From an uncultured Oscillospiraceae bacterium (GTDB taxonomy: Bacteria > Bacillota > Clostridia > Oscillospirales > Oscillospiraceae), in contig CANQBA010000011.1 in assembly GCA_947589545.1 (NCBI GenBank), positions 16,909 through 80,908 of the forward strand: 64,000 nt of DNA, written 5' to 3'. This document shows positions 23,602 through 35,500 of the stretch, piece after piece (the stretch's first letter is position 1; each line of letters opens with the position of its first letter). A program made the translations under genes and the position numbers. The notes under the pieces are model-generated. The model worked only from the letters and a program-made list of their open reading frames with translations. It had not been told where the DNA came from and ran no database searches.

Positions 23602-24513
23602 ATGCCTATGAAATTCAGAGCTCACGAAACATTTTTTATCAGGAAGGGATGGCTCAGCAAAGGCATGCGCTGTGTAGCGGACAATCCGGAAGTCTTTATT
23701 TCCCGCGAAGAAAATCCCATGGATGTGCTCGGCATTGGCGCGAATATGGTCAAGGCGTTACGCTATTGGCTGCAAGCCGTTGGACTTACCGAAGAACCGG
23801 AAAGAGGCAGACGGTTCCAAGCCTTCACGGCACTTGGTGAATTGATTTATGAGCGTGATAGATATATCGAAGAATTAGGGACCCTTTGTCTATTACAGTA
23901 TCGTCTTGCCTCTCAAAAGGATGACGCCACAGCTTGGTACTTCTTTTTCAACGAGTTTTCCGTTTCAGAATTTTCAAGGGAAGATTATGTTGTTGCCTTG
24001 CAGAAATACATTAAAATGCGCGACGGCGAGGTTGACGTTGCAATCAGGTCACTGAACGACGATTTCCAATGTATTATAAATACCTATCTTCCTCGCTATA
24101 AAGTGAATACGGTGCGAGTATCCCCTGAAAATAATATTGATTGTCCTCTGGGAGAGCTCGGCCTTGTAGATGTTCTTAACAAACGGAAAAAGACTTACAG
24201 AAAGAGCATTCCGGCCAGCAATACCCTTGACCCATATATTATGTTGGCGGTCATAGTTGACAATGCTGGAGGGAAAAAAGAAATCAGTCTGAATGAGCTA
24301 TTGACGGCGCCCTGCAATATTGGAAGAGTATTTAATCTCGATTCAATCACAATGCTTGATGTGCTGTATCGAATCGAGAAACTTGGACTTATCAAAATCA
24401 ACCGCACAGCAGGTCTGGACGTTATAAATATACAAGAAGAACTTGATTTCTATGATTGCGTAGAGCGATATTATGCGTCTATCAATGAGCAAGGTCAGGA
24501 GAGAGCAATATGA
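23602..24513 (+). CDS. sspB: DUF4007 family protein (SspB-like)
   Basis: 303 residues. Opens with MPMKFRAHETFFIRKGWLSK and MDVLGIGANMVKALRYWLQA, the DUF4007 hallmarks, then winged-helix-like segments. To my knowledge the SspB nickase of single-strand phosphorothioation systems belongs here, but I could not check. Start at 23602, after GGAGG with spacing eight. Its stop overlaps the next gene (ATGA), so it is made together with the ATPase. Predicted to nick DNA at modification sites. Confidence 0.78.
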   Translation: MPMKFRAHETFFIRKGWLSKGMRCVADNPEVFISREENPMDVLGIGANMVKALRYWLQAVGLTEEPERGRRFQAFTALGELIYERDRYIEELGTLCLLQYRLASQKDDATAWYFFFNEFSVSEFSREDYVVALQKYIKMRDGEVDVAIRSLNDDFQCIINTYLPRYKVNTVRVSPENNIDCPLGELGLVDVLNKRKKTYRKSIPASNTLDPYIMLAVIVDNAGGKKEISLNELLTAPCNIGRVFNLDSITMLDVLYRIEKLGLIKINRTAGLDVINIQEELDFYDCVERYYASINEQGQERAI

Positions 24514-27500
24514 GAGACATGATTTCTGTCGCTTCTGGCTTCCAATATTCTGTAAATATTGGATATGATCTTGGAAGTGATGATAAATTAAGAAATTTTA
24601 TCCCGACTAAATCAGCGATCAACTTGCTGGAAGATATACTCCTGAGTATATCCCCGACCTCTACTGATCGAGCCAGGGTGCTGATTGGCGCATACGGCAA
24701 AGGAAAGTCGCACATTGTACTAACGATTCTCTCCTTGCTTTTAAAGCGAGATCTCTCCCTCTTTGAGAAGCTGATGCCGAGACTCCGGGAAAATCCGAGG
24801 CTTTATCAACTTGTTTTAAATTATTATGACAGTGACAACAAGATCCTTCCGGTTGTCATCAACGGCAGTAACACAAGCCTTACCCAGGCGTTCCTGATTT
24901 CTCTGCAGCGCACACTTTCAGAATATGACCTTGTGACAGCCATGCCAGAGACAAACTACAAGGCGGCTGCCGGGGTCATTGTGCGTTGGGAAAAAGAATT
25001 TCCGGATACATATAAGGAGTTTCAGAAGTGTATTGATGATCCGGCTGAGGTGTTCATTTCGCGACTGGAGAACTTTGATGTTACCGCATATGAAGTTTTC
25101 GAGCGTATATACCCGACGTTGACGTCAGGTAGTGTTTTTAATCCCTTCCTGGGCTTTGACGTAGTCGACCTTTATGAAAGTGTTGCTAAAAGCCTTAAGT
25201 CCAAAGGTTATTCCGGTATCTATGTTGTTTATGATGAGTTCAGCAAATTTTTGGAGGCCAATATTGTAGACGCTTCTGTGAGCGACACGAAGATGCTCCA
25301 GGATTTTGCCGAAAAGTGTTGCCGCAGTGGAGATATGCAGCTCCACCTTATGCTGATTTCTCACAAGGAGATATCAAATTATATTGATAAACTCCCTAAG
25401 GAGAAGACCGATGGATGGCGCGGGGTATCCGAACGCTTCAAGCACATCCACATGAACAACAACTTTACCCAGACATATGAGATCATCTCATCCGTTATAC
25501 AACATAAGGACCCGCTCTGGAATACATTCTGCGAAGATCATGAGCGCGATTTTGATGCGCTGTTCAACATATATAGAACGCACCAGATGTTCACAGATGC
25601 ACAAGGGGAGATAAGCACCGCAATCAAAGGTTGCTTCCCTCTCCACCCTGTATCAACTTTTATTCTCCCTCGGCTTTCTGAGCGCATTGCCCAGAATGAA
25701 CGTACACTATTTACTTTTCTGTCAGCAGAAGGAACAGCCACGCTTTCGGCCTTTTTGGATGAGTACAAAGATGACTTCTCTCTGGTCACACCCGATCAGA
25801 TATACGATTATTTTGAGCCATTACTGAGAAAAGAGGTATATGCCGGAGAAATACATGACACTTTCGTCCTTACAAGTACTATTCTAAGTCAGCTCCAGGA
25901 AGGATCGATTGGCAGTAAAATAATAAAAACAATCTCGCTGATTTATATCCTTGAACAGTTCGAACGCCTTTGTCCTACTATGGAGCAAATCATAAACACA
26001 TATTCGAGCTCTTATGACGTTGAGGACATTAGGCGAGCTGTCAAAGACCTTGTTGAAAAAGAGTTTGTCATTTACGTTAAGAGAGGCAATGACTATCTCA
26101 GATTGAAGCAAACCTCCGGTGTAGATATTCAACAGAAGATTCGCGATTTAATGGAGCTGCAATCCGGAAAGATTTCAACTAAGGACATCCTTAACGCATC
26201 CAATTTTGACAACTATATGTATCCAACGCGTTATAATGACGAGCACGAAATGACACGCTTCTTTTCATTCCAGTTCATATCCGGCGCGGAAGTTACAGAA
26301 AATGTAGACTGGAATATTAAAAGTGAGTCAATTAAGGCTGATGGCGTTATCTATGGTATAATTCCGGACGGCGAATCGGAGTTGACAAATATTGCAGACA
26401 TTATCAGACGCACGAGCCAAGGCTGTGACAGATATATTTTTGTGCTTCCCAAGCATTATTCAGATGTGAAAGAGCTCGTTGGAGAGTACGCCGCCGTTTT
26501 GAGTCTACGCGACCAAGCAGTGGACGACCCTGTATTGTTTGATGAGTATGAGGTGGTATTCGAGGACCTGCAGGAGGTTATAAACAGCTTTATTGGCGCA
26601 TACACGCGTCCGGAAAGCTATCAGTCTGTCTATATCCATGACGGAGACACACTAAATATACGGCGGAAATCCGGCTTGACCGAAACTCTGTCACGAATTT
26701 GCGACAGAGTTTATGACATGACCCCGATTATCAACAACGAATCCGTAAATAAAAACGAGATTACCATCATGGCGCAGAACAGTCGCAATAAGATCATCAG
26801 CGCCTTGTTGAGAAGTGAGCTTGAGCCGAACCTTGGTCTTACCGGGACGGGTCAGGAAGTATCTATCATGCGCAGTACGCTCCTTCGGACGGGGATTTGG
26901 AGTGAAGAGGCCGGGATTCAGCAAATAAACCTTCACCCGGATGATCCGGCAATGCGCAATATGTTGAAAACGATAGAAAACTTTATTCATGAAGCTCAAC
27001 AAAATGGGCGAGTCAGCTTTTCTGTACTCTATGACCGTCTGACTTCTCCGGAAAACCACATAGGGCTGAGATATGGCTTGATTCCAATTTATGTTGCAGC
27101 AGTCATGCACAATTACCGCCAGCAGACCGTTATACATGGCCGCTTTGAACCTGTCCCGGCAAGTGCGGATGTGCTGGTGCAAATAAACAGTGATCCAAGC
27201 GGCTTTGCCCTGGAGTACTTAGATTGGAATCCGGAAAAAGAGAACTATGTCGCCCGATTGGCAAGGGCATTTGGTGAGTATGTCGTTCCCGCAGAAAAAG
27301 CAGGCAATCCTTACGACTATGTCGCGAATGCGATGCACCGCTGGCATATGGCACTCCCAAAGTATTCCAAAGAGAGCACAAAACGGCCAAGCGGAGAGAA
27401 ACTCCACAGAAGACAGCTTGAAATGATAAAGCTTCTCCGGCAGAACATCAGTAGTTCTGATTTGCTTTTTAGAAGATTGCCGGAAGCAATGGACTACCAT

Positions 27501-28115
27501 GAAAACTATGATGATGCCGCTGCAGACATTATTGATGCAAAAGGCGTTTTTGATGGGCTTTTGAACGAGCTGAAGCAAGAACTGATTCAAGAAACTAAAA
27601 TGGCGTTTCTCCCCAAAAAAGACAAAAAATCCGGGAAGAACTTATCTCTGACAGACGTGGCAAAAGAATGGTGCGACCGGCTTGATCAAAAGAGCTTTGA
27701 GCAGCTTTTCCCGGATGGAACGGACCGGTTTCTTCAGCATGTAAGGGACATGACGAACGACGAGGAGCTTTTTATAACTCGCCTTGCAAAGCTGGCCACG
27801 GGACTTCGACTCGAGGACTGGGACAGCAAAACCGCAAATCACTATTCTGAATCAATTATCGGCTTTATAAAAACTGCAGAGAAGTTCCACAGTGACGCAG
27901 TCGCCGAGACTATCAACGAAACATCCAGCTATCAGGTGACCTTCGCGGATGAAGAAGGTGTCAATACGACGAGGCGGTTTGACAAGGTCGAAATATCGGC
28001 CCGTGGAAAACTCCTGTTTAAACAAATCACCGCGTCACTTGCAGCGATGGGACAGTCGATTTCTGAACAGGAAAAGAGACAGATTTTAATGGAAGTGCTA
28101 AAGAAGCTTTGCTGA
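24510..28115 (+). CDS. sspC: BrxC/PglY-like large P-loop ATPase (SspC-like)
   Basis: 1201 residues. Walker A GAYGKGKSH (about 60-68) and Walker B VVYDEFSKF (about 239-246) sit in the N-terminal third; the rest holds several helical modules with no enzyme motif that I recognise. Domain layout resembles BrxC/PglY and the ATPase partner of DUF4007 proteins in Ssp systems. Translationally coupled to the DUF4007 gene. Very likely needed for modification, perhaps as a DNA-translocating clamp. Replaces the SMC-like DndD of classic dnd loci, which is absent here. Confidence 0.75.
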   Translation: MRDMISVASGFQYSVNIGYDLGSDDKLRNFIPTKSAINLLEDILLSISPTSTDRARVLIGAYGKGKSHIVLTILSLLLKRDLSLFEKLMPRLRENPRLYQLVLNYYDSDNKILPVVINGSNTSLTQAFLISLQRTLSEYDLVTAMPETNYKAAAGVIVRWEKEFPDTYKEFQKCIDDPAEVFISRLENFDVTAYEVFERIYPTLTSGSVFNPFLGFDVVDLYESVAKSLKSKGYSGIYVVYDEFSKFLEANIVDASVSDTKMLQDFAEKCCRSGDMQLHLMLISHKEISNYIDKLPKEKTDGWRGVSERFKHIHMNNNFTQTYEIISSVIQHKDPLWNTFCEDHERDFDALFNIYRTHQMFTDAQGEISTAIKGCFPLHPVSTFILPRLSERIAQNERTLFTFLSAEGTATLSAFLDEYKDDFSLVTPDQIYDYFEPLLRKEVYAGEIHDTFVLTSTILSQLQEGSIGSKIIKTISLIYILEQFERLCPTMEQIINTYSSSYDVEDIRRAVKDLVEKEFVIYVKRGNDYLRLKQTSGVDIQQKIRDLMELQSGKISTKDILNASNFDNYMYPTRYNDEHEMTRFFSFQFISGAEVTENVDWNIKSESIKADGVIYGIIPDGESELTNIADIIRRTSQGCDRYIFVLPKHYSDVKELVGEYAAVLSLRDQAVDDPVLFDEYEVVFEDLQEVINSFIGAYTRPESYQSVYIHDGDTLNIRRKSGLTETLSRICDRVYDMTPIINNESVNKNEITIMAQNSRNKIISALLRSELEPNLGLTGTGQEVSIMRSTLLRTGIWSEEAGIQQINLHPDDPAMRNMLKTIENFIHEAQQNGRVSFSVLYDRLTSPENHIGLRYGLIPIYVAAVMHNYRQQTVIHGRFEPVPASADVLVQINSDPSGFALEYLDWNPEKENYVARLARAFGEYVVPAEKAGNPYDYVANAMHRWHMALPKYSKESTKRPSGEKLHRRQLEMIKLLRQNISSSDLLFRRLPEAMDYHENYDDAAADIIDAKGVFDGLLNELKQELIQETKMAFLPKKDKKSGKNLSLTDVAKEWCDRLDQKSFEQLFPDGTDRFLQHVRDMTNDEELFITRLAKLATGLRLEDWDSKTANHYSESIIGFIKTAEKFHSDAVAETINETSSYQVTFADEEGVNTTRRFDKVEISARGKLLFKQITASLAAMGQSISEQEKRQILMEVLKKLC

Positions 28116-28129
28116 GGAAGTGAAATTAA

Positions 28130-29275
28130 ATGGCGTATTTTGATAACGCGGCTACCACATATCCGAAGCCGGATGAAGTCTATGCTTTTATGGACAGCTT
28201 CTACCGTATGTACGGAGGGAGTGCAGGCCGCGGAGAATATGCCCTTGCCAACAGCGCCAGAGGACTCATAGATGAGACAAGGAGATTGCTTCAGGAGCTC
28301 TTACATTGTTCTGCAAAGCAAGTGATTTTCACTCCAACGGCAACTATTGCCTTGAACATGATTATTCAAGGAGTGATCAGGGGGGGAGCAAAGAGCGTTT
28401 ACATTAGCCCCTTTGAACATAATGCGGTCACGCGTGTTCTTTATCACTTTGAGCAGCTCGGTCAAATAACTGTTACAGAATTGGCGGTTTCTGAAACGCT
28501 TGAATATGATTTAGCCAGAATACGCTATCAGTTTGATGCTGTTCACCCTGATTTTGTGATTGTGAGCCATGCAAGCAATGTCATTGGCCTGATAGCCCCG
28601 GTGGAAGACATTTTTGCGTTAGCAAAAAAGTATGATGCTGTGACATTAGTAGATATGGCACAGACAGCTGGACTTGTTGACTTAAACGTTGGATTCGATA
28701 CAATTGATTTTGCCGTTTTTGCAGGGCATAAAACGCTGCTTGGCCCAACAGGGCTATCTGGATTTTTGATAGCCCCATCGATCCTTCTGCCGCCAGTCCT
28801 GTTTGGAGGAACGGGGTATGACTCCGCAAATCAGGATATGCCCGACAGCCTTCCTGAAAAGTATGAGATGGGAACCATCAATACGATAGGCGTTGCCGGC
28901 CTGAACGCGGCCCTAAAATGGATAGACCGTCAGACAGTAGAGAAACTTTGCCAGCTGGAACAACTCCACAGGATCAGGCTTTTGGAGATACTGCGTGATT
29001 ACGATTTTGTGACGACTGTAGGAGTCGTAGAAGGCCGAAAGTATGTCGGCATCGTCTCCTGCCTGATCGATGGGATCAGCAGCGACAGCGCCGGGAGCAT
29101 TTTTAGCTCAAAAGGTGTTGCTGTACGGACGGGGCTCCAATGTGCGCCCCGAACGCACAAGAGGTTGGGGACGTTCCCGGCGGGCACGGTACGGTTTAGC
29201 GTAGGACCTTTCACGGATGAGAAGGATTATGCCGAGCTGGCTGCTGCCCTTGACTATATCGCTGAGAATATGTAG
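28130..29275 (+). CDS. sspA: Cysteine desulfurase (SspA/DndA-like)
   Basis: 381 residues, class V PLP aminotransferase fold. PLP lysine in FAGHKTLLGPTG (about K201) and catalytic cysteine in RTGLQCAPRTHKRLG (about C338). Starts MAYFDNAATTYPKPDEVYAF, typical of the group. Supplies persulfide sulfur for DNA phosphorothioation when found beside SspB/C/D-type genes. Fourteen bases after the ATPase gene. It could in principle also serve other sulfur pathways, but gene context argues for the DNA system. Confidence 0.9.
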   Translation: MAYFDNAATTYPKPDEVYAFMDSFYRMYGGSAGRGEYALANSARGLIDETRRLLQELLHCSAKQVIFTPTATIALNMIIQGVIRGGAKSVYISPFEHNAVTRVLYHFEQLGQITVTELAVSETLEYDLARIRYQFDAVHPDFVIVSHASNVIGLIAPVEDIFALAKKYDAVTLVDMAQTAGLVDLNVGFDTIDFAVFAGHKTLLGPTGLSGFLIAPSILLPPVLFGGTGYDSANQDMPDSLPEKYEMGTINTIGVAGLNAALKWIDRQTVEKLCQLEQLHRIRLLEILRDYDFVTTVGVVEGRKYVGIVSCLIDGISSDSAGSIFSSKGVAVRTGLQCAPRTHKRLGTFPAGTVRFSVGPFTDEKDYAELAAALDYIAENM

Positions 29276-29315
29276 TGGCCGATGAACCGAGACAGATCAT
29301 GAGTGGGGGTTGAAT

Positions 29316-31004
29316 ATGTCTGAAATGATCTCGAAGTTTCCGAATGAGAGTTTTGTCGATTATCTCAATACGCTTCATAACGCCAGCGCCAACAATCAGA
29401 GCGCCATCGCGGAATTGAATATCACCAACCCGTTCTTTGCAAAAACGATGGTACAGCGTGAGGTTGGCGAGTACATCAAGAAGCAGCTTGAGGGTGAGCC
29501 CCATATTTTTGTGTTAACAGGACACGCCGGAGACGGAAAAACAGGCTTACTGTATCAAACGCTGAGAGATTGGAATGTCATCAAGGCCAGGGACGGGCTG
29601 AAAACAGAGAATATCGTGGAGTCCCCAAACGGCAGGAAGGTGAACTATGTCAAAGACTTCAGCGAGCTCACCGCAGAGGATAGACGGCCAATCTTAGAAA
29701 CGGCGAAAGCCGCTTGCTCCCAAGGGATAACCACCTTTTTGGTGGCTAACACCGGACCGCTCATCAAGACCTTTGATGAGTGCTTTTCCGATTCGACATC
29801 CGCCTTGCTCCTTGATGCGATCGACAACAACGATGGGCAAACCAAACTATATGACGGGATACCTGTTGCGGTTATCAATGTGGCGACGATAGATAATTCG
29901 ACGTTTGTAAAGCCCTTTCTACATAATCTCCTGTCGGAGGAGCTGTGGAGTCCCTGCAGTACCTGCGGTAAGAGGGACTATTGCCCCATCTATTCCAATC
30001 GCAGATTAATGAATCAGTCGAGTGACCGAATCGACGATTTCATAACGAAACACTATATTTTTCAACAGGAGTATGGCGAGAAGTTGACCATCCGCCAAAT
30101 TGTAGGGCATCTCAGTTTTACCTTAACAGGCGGTTTAACTTGCCAAGGCGTATCGAATAGCAAAAGTGCCCTGTTTAAGTTCCTCTTTTCTAACAACTTC
30201 TTTGGATATAAGGGTATACATATCAACCGAGAATCGCTGAATATGAGGGCCGTTGCGGATATCGCCCGAGCTGCTTATGACCAGAAGCGGCTCAGGGCGG
30301 ATGAATCCTTGTTCATTAAGCGGGACCTGGCTGGTATTTTTACGAAGTATATCGCAGAGCTTCTTGATAGAGAAGGGGAGCGGTTGCACTATAATGAAGA
30401 CTGGCAGCGAGCCGTGCGGCGGGCATATATGTTCTTGAACATTGACACCTCTGAGACGAGCCGAAAAGAGATGCTGCAGGACGTTTTTTCTTACTGGTTC
30501 CCGCGTTATTTACAGCTGAGAAGCGGAGCGCCGGCTTCGGGCGCCGACAAAGAATTGGTTCAGGACGCTCTTCAGATGATTTTTACGGAATCCATTTCCG
30601 GAACAGAAAAAGATATTCCAATCACAATGAAACGTGAAAATGGCGTCTCTCAGAGCGTCCAGTTAGTCTATGATTCGATCGTAAAGAAAAAAGTCAGGAT
30701 AGAGCCTAAAGCGGTTTCAGATTACAGCAAAAGCAAACGGTATTTGATTTACATTTCCGTTGAGGGGGAGCGGGTCAATACACAAATTTCCTTACCCATG
30801 TTTGATTATTTTGAAGAGATCCGGCGGGGGGCTATTGCGACAAATATCGATCCGATGCTCTCCCAGGGGATTGACAGCCTGAAGGCGCAGATCATTTCGC
30901 TGTTTGATGCAGATAGATCGGAAATTGAACTCCTTACCCTGACGGGCTCCAGATGGGAATCTATCATTGCTGAATACGAAGCGGGTGATTGGAGAATTGT
31001 TTGA
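29316..31004 (+). CDS. DptF/SspF-like restriction ATPase
   Basis: 562 residues. P-loop GHAGDGKT (about 69-76) and a cysteine cluster CSTCGKRDYCPIYSNRR near residue 215 that may bind zinc. Length and gene order match DptF of phosphorothioate-dependent restriction. Start at 29316, an ATG after GGGGG, rather than the upstream TTG. In the known systems F, G and H attack DNA lacking the modification. Forms an operon with the next two genes, with only a short gap after the desulfurase gene. Confidence 0.72.
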   Translation: MSEMISKFPNESFVDYLNTLHNASANNQSAIAELNITNPFFAKTMVQREVGEYIKKQLEGEPHIFVLTGHAGDGKTGLLYQTLRDWNVIKARDGLKTENIVESPNGRKVNYVKDFSELTAEDRRPILETAKAACSQGITTFLVANTGPLIKTFDECFSDSTSALLLDAIDNNDGQTKLYDGIPVAVINVATIDNSTFVKPFLHNLLSEELWSPCSTCGKRDYCPIYSNRRLMNQSSDRIDDFITKHYIFQQEYGEKLTIRQIVGHLSFTLTGGLTCQGVSNSKSALFKFLFSNNFFGYKGIHINRESLNMRAVADIARAAYDQKRLRADESLFIKRDLAGIFTKYIAELLDREGERLHYNEDWQRAVRRAYMFLNIDTSETSRKEMLQDVFSYWFPRYLQLRSGAPASGADKELVQDALQMIFTESISGTEKDIPITMKRENGVSQSVQLVYDSIVKKKVRIEPKAVSDYSKSKRYLIYISVEGERVNTQISLPMFDYFEEIRRGAIATNIDPMLSQGIDSLKAQIISLFDADRSEIELLTLTGSRWESIIAEYEAGDWRIV

Positions 31005-31018
31005 GGAGGACAGCCAAG

Positions 31019-32581
31019 GTGAAAGTAAAATATCCGTTGAACGGTTCCTGCGAAAACTTGGAGAATCCTGCTATACGGATCTACGGCAACCGTTTTCACA
31101 ATGACCAGTCTCTATATGAATACCTGATCGAGTTTTTGCTGGTCTTCTCCTCCGCGAAAGCGCCTGATGGCACAGGAGAGATGTCGTTCCATAGCGATGA
31201 GCCCTTGTACTATTATGTGAAACCAAGAAATGGGCTTCGTCGGTTTATTTTCTTTGATCAAGCCAAACGGACAAAAAGGATCCCCGGAGACGAAAGAGCA
31301 AACGAGAGTATCAAGGGGATTTTACTGAAGCATATAGAAGCGGATAAGGAGAGCGAAAAAGAGGAGTTCCTCAGCGCCGTCCAAGACCTGTTTCGGGGTT
31401 ACGCCGCTGTCCTCAAGAATCGCTCCTGGTGTGCGCAGGCCCTTCTCCCTCTTTGCCCAGAGATGATCTTCTGCGAGGAGATGCCTAATGATAAAAAACG
31501 CTTAAAATGGGAGAAAGGTTCAGAAGCTGACAAGGCCGCATTCCGGAAAAAGTATTCTGGAGATGTTGCTGCCGGATATTCCGTTGAGGATACCTTTTTT
31601 GACTCTTCCTTTGACCTGACCAGGCACAATTTCTTGGCCCGCGGGGGAGAGGTATTTTATCTGCACCTGTTACAGGTCCTCAAGGATGACCCTGAGGCAA
31701 AAGAATGGCTCCAATTGTTGCTCGTTAATCTTCTTACCGACAAGAGTTCAGATTTTTCTCAACTGGCCAATTGGATACAGGGCACATGGGAGAAGGAGAA
31801 AAATATTGATCCTAACCACCTTGTGACGAAGATGAATATTGGCTGTATTCCTGCAGGAGCGTATCTTAAATCCGGTAAGTTTGCTGTAGAGGAACTGACC
31901 TGCTTCTTGTCCAATGAGCTTCACCCTGTTAAGCGTGTGGAATTGCTTGCCAAGGGGATTATGTTGCAGATCATGCGAATGCAGGTCGAACAGACGGAAG
32001 AATATCTTTTCAGAGAAAGATTGCCCTGGATCATCGATATGCGCAGCGCCGGGAATAAAACGGTCAAAAAACTCTCTTCCCAGAGCTTCATCAGGATATC
32101 AGAGGCGATCATGAGCGCGATTAATCAGGAAATCATCAACAGTCGAGATCCGCACAAGGAAGGGTATGATTTGACAGAGGAGTATAAGCTCTTTGTCAAG
32201 GCGAGAAAAGAATCGTTGGATATTTTTAAGAGCAAAGGGAAAGAAATACAGTGTATTATCCCTTTAAACGGGCCGGATGAGCGTTTCTCCATTTCGGAAG
32301 ATGTGATTAAATTCTTAGTGCTCTCTTTAGTCCCCGCCGGAGGAAAAATGGATTTAGACAGTTTTTTGGAAAAACTGTATGATCATTACTCCTTCGTAAT
32401 TGGTCCGAACGAATATAAACGCTGTCAAATGACTGATGAGCTTGATAAGGGCCTCTCAGACAGTTTCACTAGCAATAAGGTGGCCTTTCAGAAGTTCCTG
32501 AAGGATGCCGGATTCCTCCGGGATTTATCGGATGCTACTTCCATTGTTGTAAACCCATATAAGGGGGTTGAAATAGAGTGA
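31019..32581 (+). CDS. DptG/SspG-like restriction protein
   Basis: 520 residues. GTG at 31019 follows GAGGAGG and gives VKVKYPLNGSCENLENPAIR; the longer frame overlaps the previous gene. No enzyme motif recognised. The name comes from position and size between an F-type and an H-type gene and from general resemblance. Its stop overlaps the next GTG start (GTGA), so coupling is tight. Probably a scaffold or DNA-contacting subunit. Confidence 0.65.
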   Translation: MKVKYPLNGSCENLENPAIRIYGNRFHNDQSLYEYLIEFLLVFSSAKAPDGTGEMSFHSDEPLYYYVKPRNGLRRFIFFDQAKRTKRIPGDERANESIKGILLKHIEADKESEKEEFLSAVQDLFRGYAAVLKNRSWCAQALLPLCPEMIFCEEMPNDKKRLKWEKGSEADKAAFRKKYSGDVAAGYSVEDTFFDSSFDLTRHNFLARGGEVFYLHLLQVLKDDPEAKEWLQLLLVNLLTDKSSDFSQLANWIQGTWEKEKNIDPNHLVTKMNIGCIPAGAYLKSGKFAVEELTCFLSNELHPVKRVELLAKGIMLQIMRMQVEQTEEYLFRERLPWIIDMRSAGNKTVKKLSSQSFIRISEAIMSAINQEIINSRDPHKEGYDLTEEYKLFVKARKESLDIFKSKGKEIQCIIPLNGPDERFSISEDVIKFLVLSLVPAGGKMDLDSFLEKLYDHYSFVIGPNEYKRCQMTDELDKGLSDSFTSNKVAFQKFLKDAGFLRDLSDATSIVVNPYKGVEIE

Positions 32582-35500
32582 AATACATCGTTGACACAAT
32601 CATCAAAACCATTAGCAGTCAAAATCCCCGGCCGAATGAGCAGCTTCGCATTCGCATAAGCGGATTTGAGGATGTGAGAATTTATGAGGCTGTCGCAAAG
32701 CGCCTTCATGATACCTATGACGGGAGACTTGCCGTCGAGACGAGACTGTCAAAAGAGAAGTGTAATGAGTTTAAAAAAGATTCTCAATCGAACCAAACAG
32801 CCATGCTCTCATTAGAGGCGCATGGTTGGGTCGCCATGAAGAATAGCCTCACCTACTATAGAAACCTTCCGCTGAGTGAGGCTCAGTTGATCGTGATCAT
32901 GGGCACCGAGGCGGTGGACGATCAGGGCGGATTAAGTGACTTTTATTATCTTGACCCTGAAAAGCTGGTTTCTGAGCTTGTCCCGAATTACTATTTAGCG
33001 TTTTCACCTATTGCGGGCGGGTGGACCGATGACGAGAAGAAATGCGTCAATAAACTGTATGGTGATTTGTTTTCCCTTGTGCCGATCAACCTCTGCAAAT
33101 TCAGTGATTTGGCAGATTCATGGGGAACGCTATCTACTATAGAGGATTTCGTTGAAAGGTTTTTTGAGCAGCTCCCGTTGTGGGGCTTATGCCGTGTTCG
33201 AGACACGCTTCCAACGGTCAATCAAATCATCAAGACCGGCAGGAAGAACCTGCTTCAAACGAACTATGACTTTATTACCCGTAAACTGTTTGCAAAAATG
33301 ACGATCAAACAGTTTAATAATTATTTAAATAAAGTTGAGTTATATCAGAACGGCACAGAAACGAACAAGGAGAACACAAAAAAGTACCCTGAGGATTGGA
33401 CAGGCTGGTCAAATCAGAGCGTAAAGTCCCTACTGACATATTCCAATTCCCTCTCTCAATTTATCCGCGGAGAGAACATAGAGGAAAACCGCAGGCAGCT
33501 CCAAGGAGTGGATTTTGCCATTACGGAGTACGTTCTGGGAATCACACTGCCTGATGTCGTTGTTCACAAGAAAAAGAAGTTGTCCGTCACTGGTGACCCC
33601 TATTTCGCTTTTTTAAAGGCGATATGCGCCTCAATTGCCTGTGAGGATACTGAGCCCTTCGACACGATCAGGGTAAAGGTATCTTCAATTGAGCTGGCCG
33701 ATGCTGTCGACTCGCTGATAGATGCGGATGAATCGGCGCAATTAGCAACTGCCTGGAAAAAGGTATGTTGGTTTGCCGGGGGAGTCATCGAGTATATCAA
33801 TAGCATCGGATTTGAGGTCAATGGAAACGAAATAAGCATCGAGAGCGATGATTCTTCCCCATTTGACTCAAAATGTGTGGAGCTTAATATCTCAGAGGGG
33901 CTCATTTCTACAGCGGCGGCCAGCAAAAAGCTGGACAAAGTGAGTTTTGAGGTGGCTCACTACCACCAGGGGAAGTCCACGGACATTCGGCACAGCTTTG
34001 AGTGGACCTTTACCCTTCACGACGATTGGGTCATCGCCTTTGACCAGATGTGCTTGCAATACGAGCAATGGGATGAAGATCAAATCGACGCAGCCGTACC
34101 TGTGTTGACGGTAGACAAGTATGAGGCTTTGATGAACGCGAAGAGCGAAGAGGAGTTCCTTGACGTCTTTGAGTTATCCTCCCTCTCCTTTGACTTGAAC
34201 CTAAGCGCCGAGGCGCAAAAACAGCTTGTGCCCGATGGGACGATCGAATGGCGTGCGGAGTATTCAGCCCTTGGCCGGAGCTTTGTGAGTTTTTGCAGGA
34301 GCCTTACCAGCGTTGGATTCTACGCGGATATTCTTCAAAACCAGAAGGGCGAGTGCAAAGCCAACCGGTTTATTGACGGATATGTCAAACTCGGCGATTT
34401 GATCGTGAACAGTACCTTCACTCAGAAGTCAGAGTGGGTGATGGATTATTTTACCCATGCTTTTGCTATTGAAAGTTCTACAAGAGCGATCACAACTGGT
34501 GAAAACGATACCGGGTGTATCATTCCGCCCTTCCACCCCGCTATACTGCAAAAAATGATTGATAGGGTCGTTTTTGTGGCGGATGGGTGCCGTGAATGGC
34601 TTCATGATAACGAGGAGATGCACGCCTCGTTTGATAAGATCTGTTCCATGGTGAATGAGCTGGCTCAGCTGTCACAGATCCAAGAGGGGGTTGACATTTT
34701 CCCCAGTATAAAGGGTACATTTTTTGGAACAACACAGGGTTTTGCCAACTACTGCATTTGCGGGGAATGCGAAAGATCTTCTAAAATGCGGATGACAGCC
34801 CTTATGAAGAAAGACGCCGTGTTTGACGATGATTTTTCTGACGGAGCTCTCAAGACAATGAACGTCTCAGCAAAAATGTTTGCTGATGTTCTGGAGACGT
34901 ACAAAAAGGCACTGCCGAACTATTCTTTTAATCTCTCCATAGCGGTGATCAATCCAGAGGACCTGCAGCCAATCATTGCGGCTCTCTATCAATATATCAG
35001 CACAGTAAAGAAAGAGCCCGGAGCAGATGAAAAAGCCATTCAAATCAGATTGCATGTCCTTGTTCGTCCTAAAAACAAGGGGGGGAAGAACTATCTGTCC
35101 TACTGGGCAAATACGTTCTTCAATCAAGATGAAAATGTCGATTTGAAAATCTATCTGAACGAGTGGAATAACAATGACGACCTTGAAAAGCTGTTGGACA
35201 CGAATCTGGACCTGATTTTCCTGATGGATGTGTTGGTGCTGAACCAACTGCGATTTGTGCGGCAAAATGCGGAATCGAGTGGAAGCGGGCTCAGCGACTG
35301 CCGGTTTCCCATTGTGTTTAAACCGGCACCTGTTTCGGTTGCATATGTCAAGAGAAGTATCGAGCTGACACAACAACAATTTGGCGCGGCAACGATCCAC
35401 AGTCAGGTCGTTTACTACAGGGAGACCTACGAGTCATTCCCTTACCAAAAACAGCTTGTCGTTCGAGAGGCGAGTATTGACAAAGAACGCAAGGACTTGA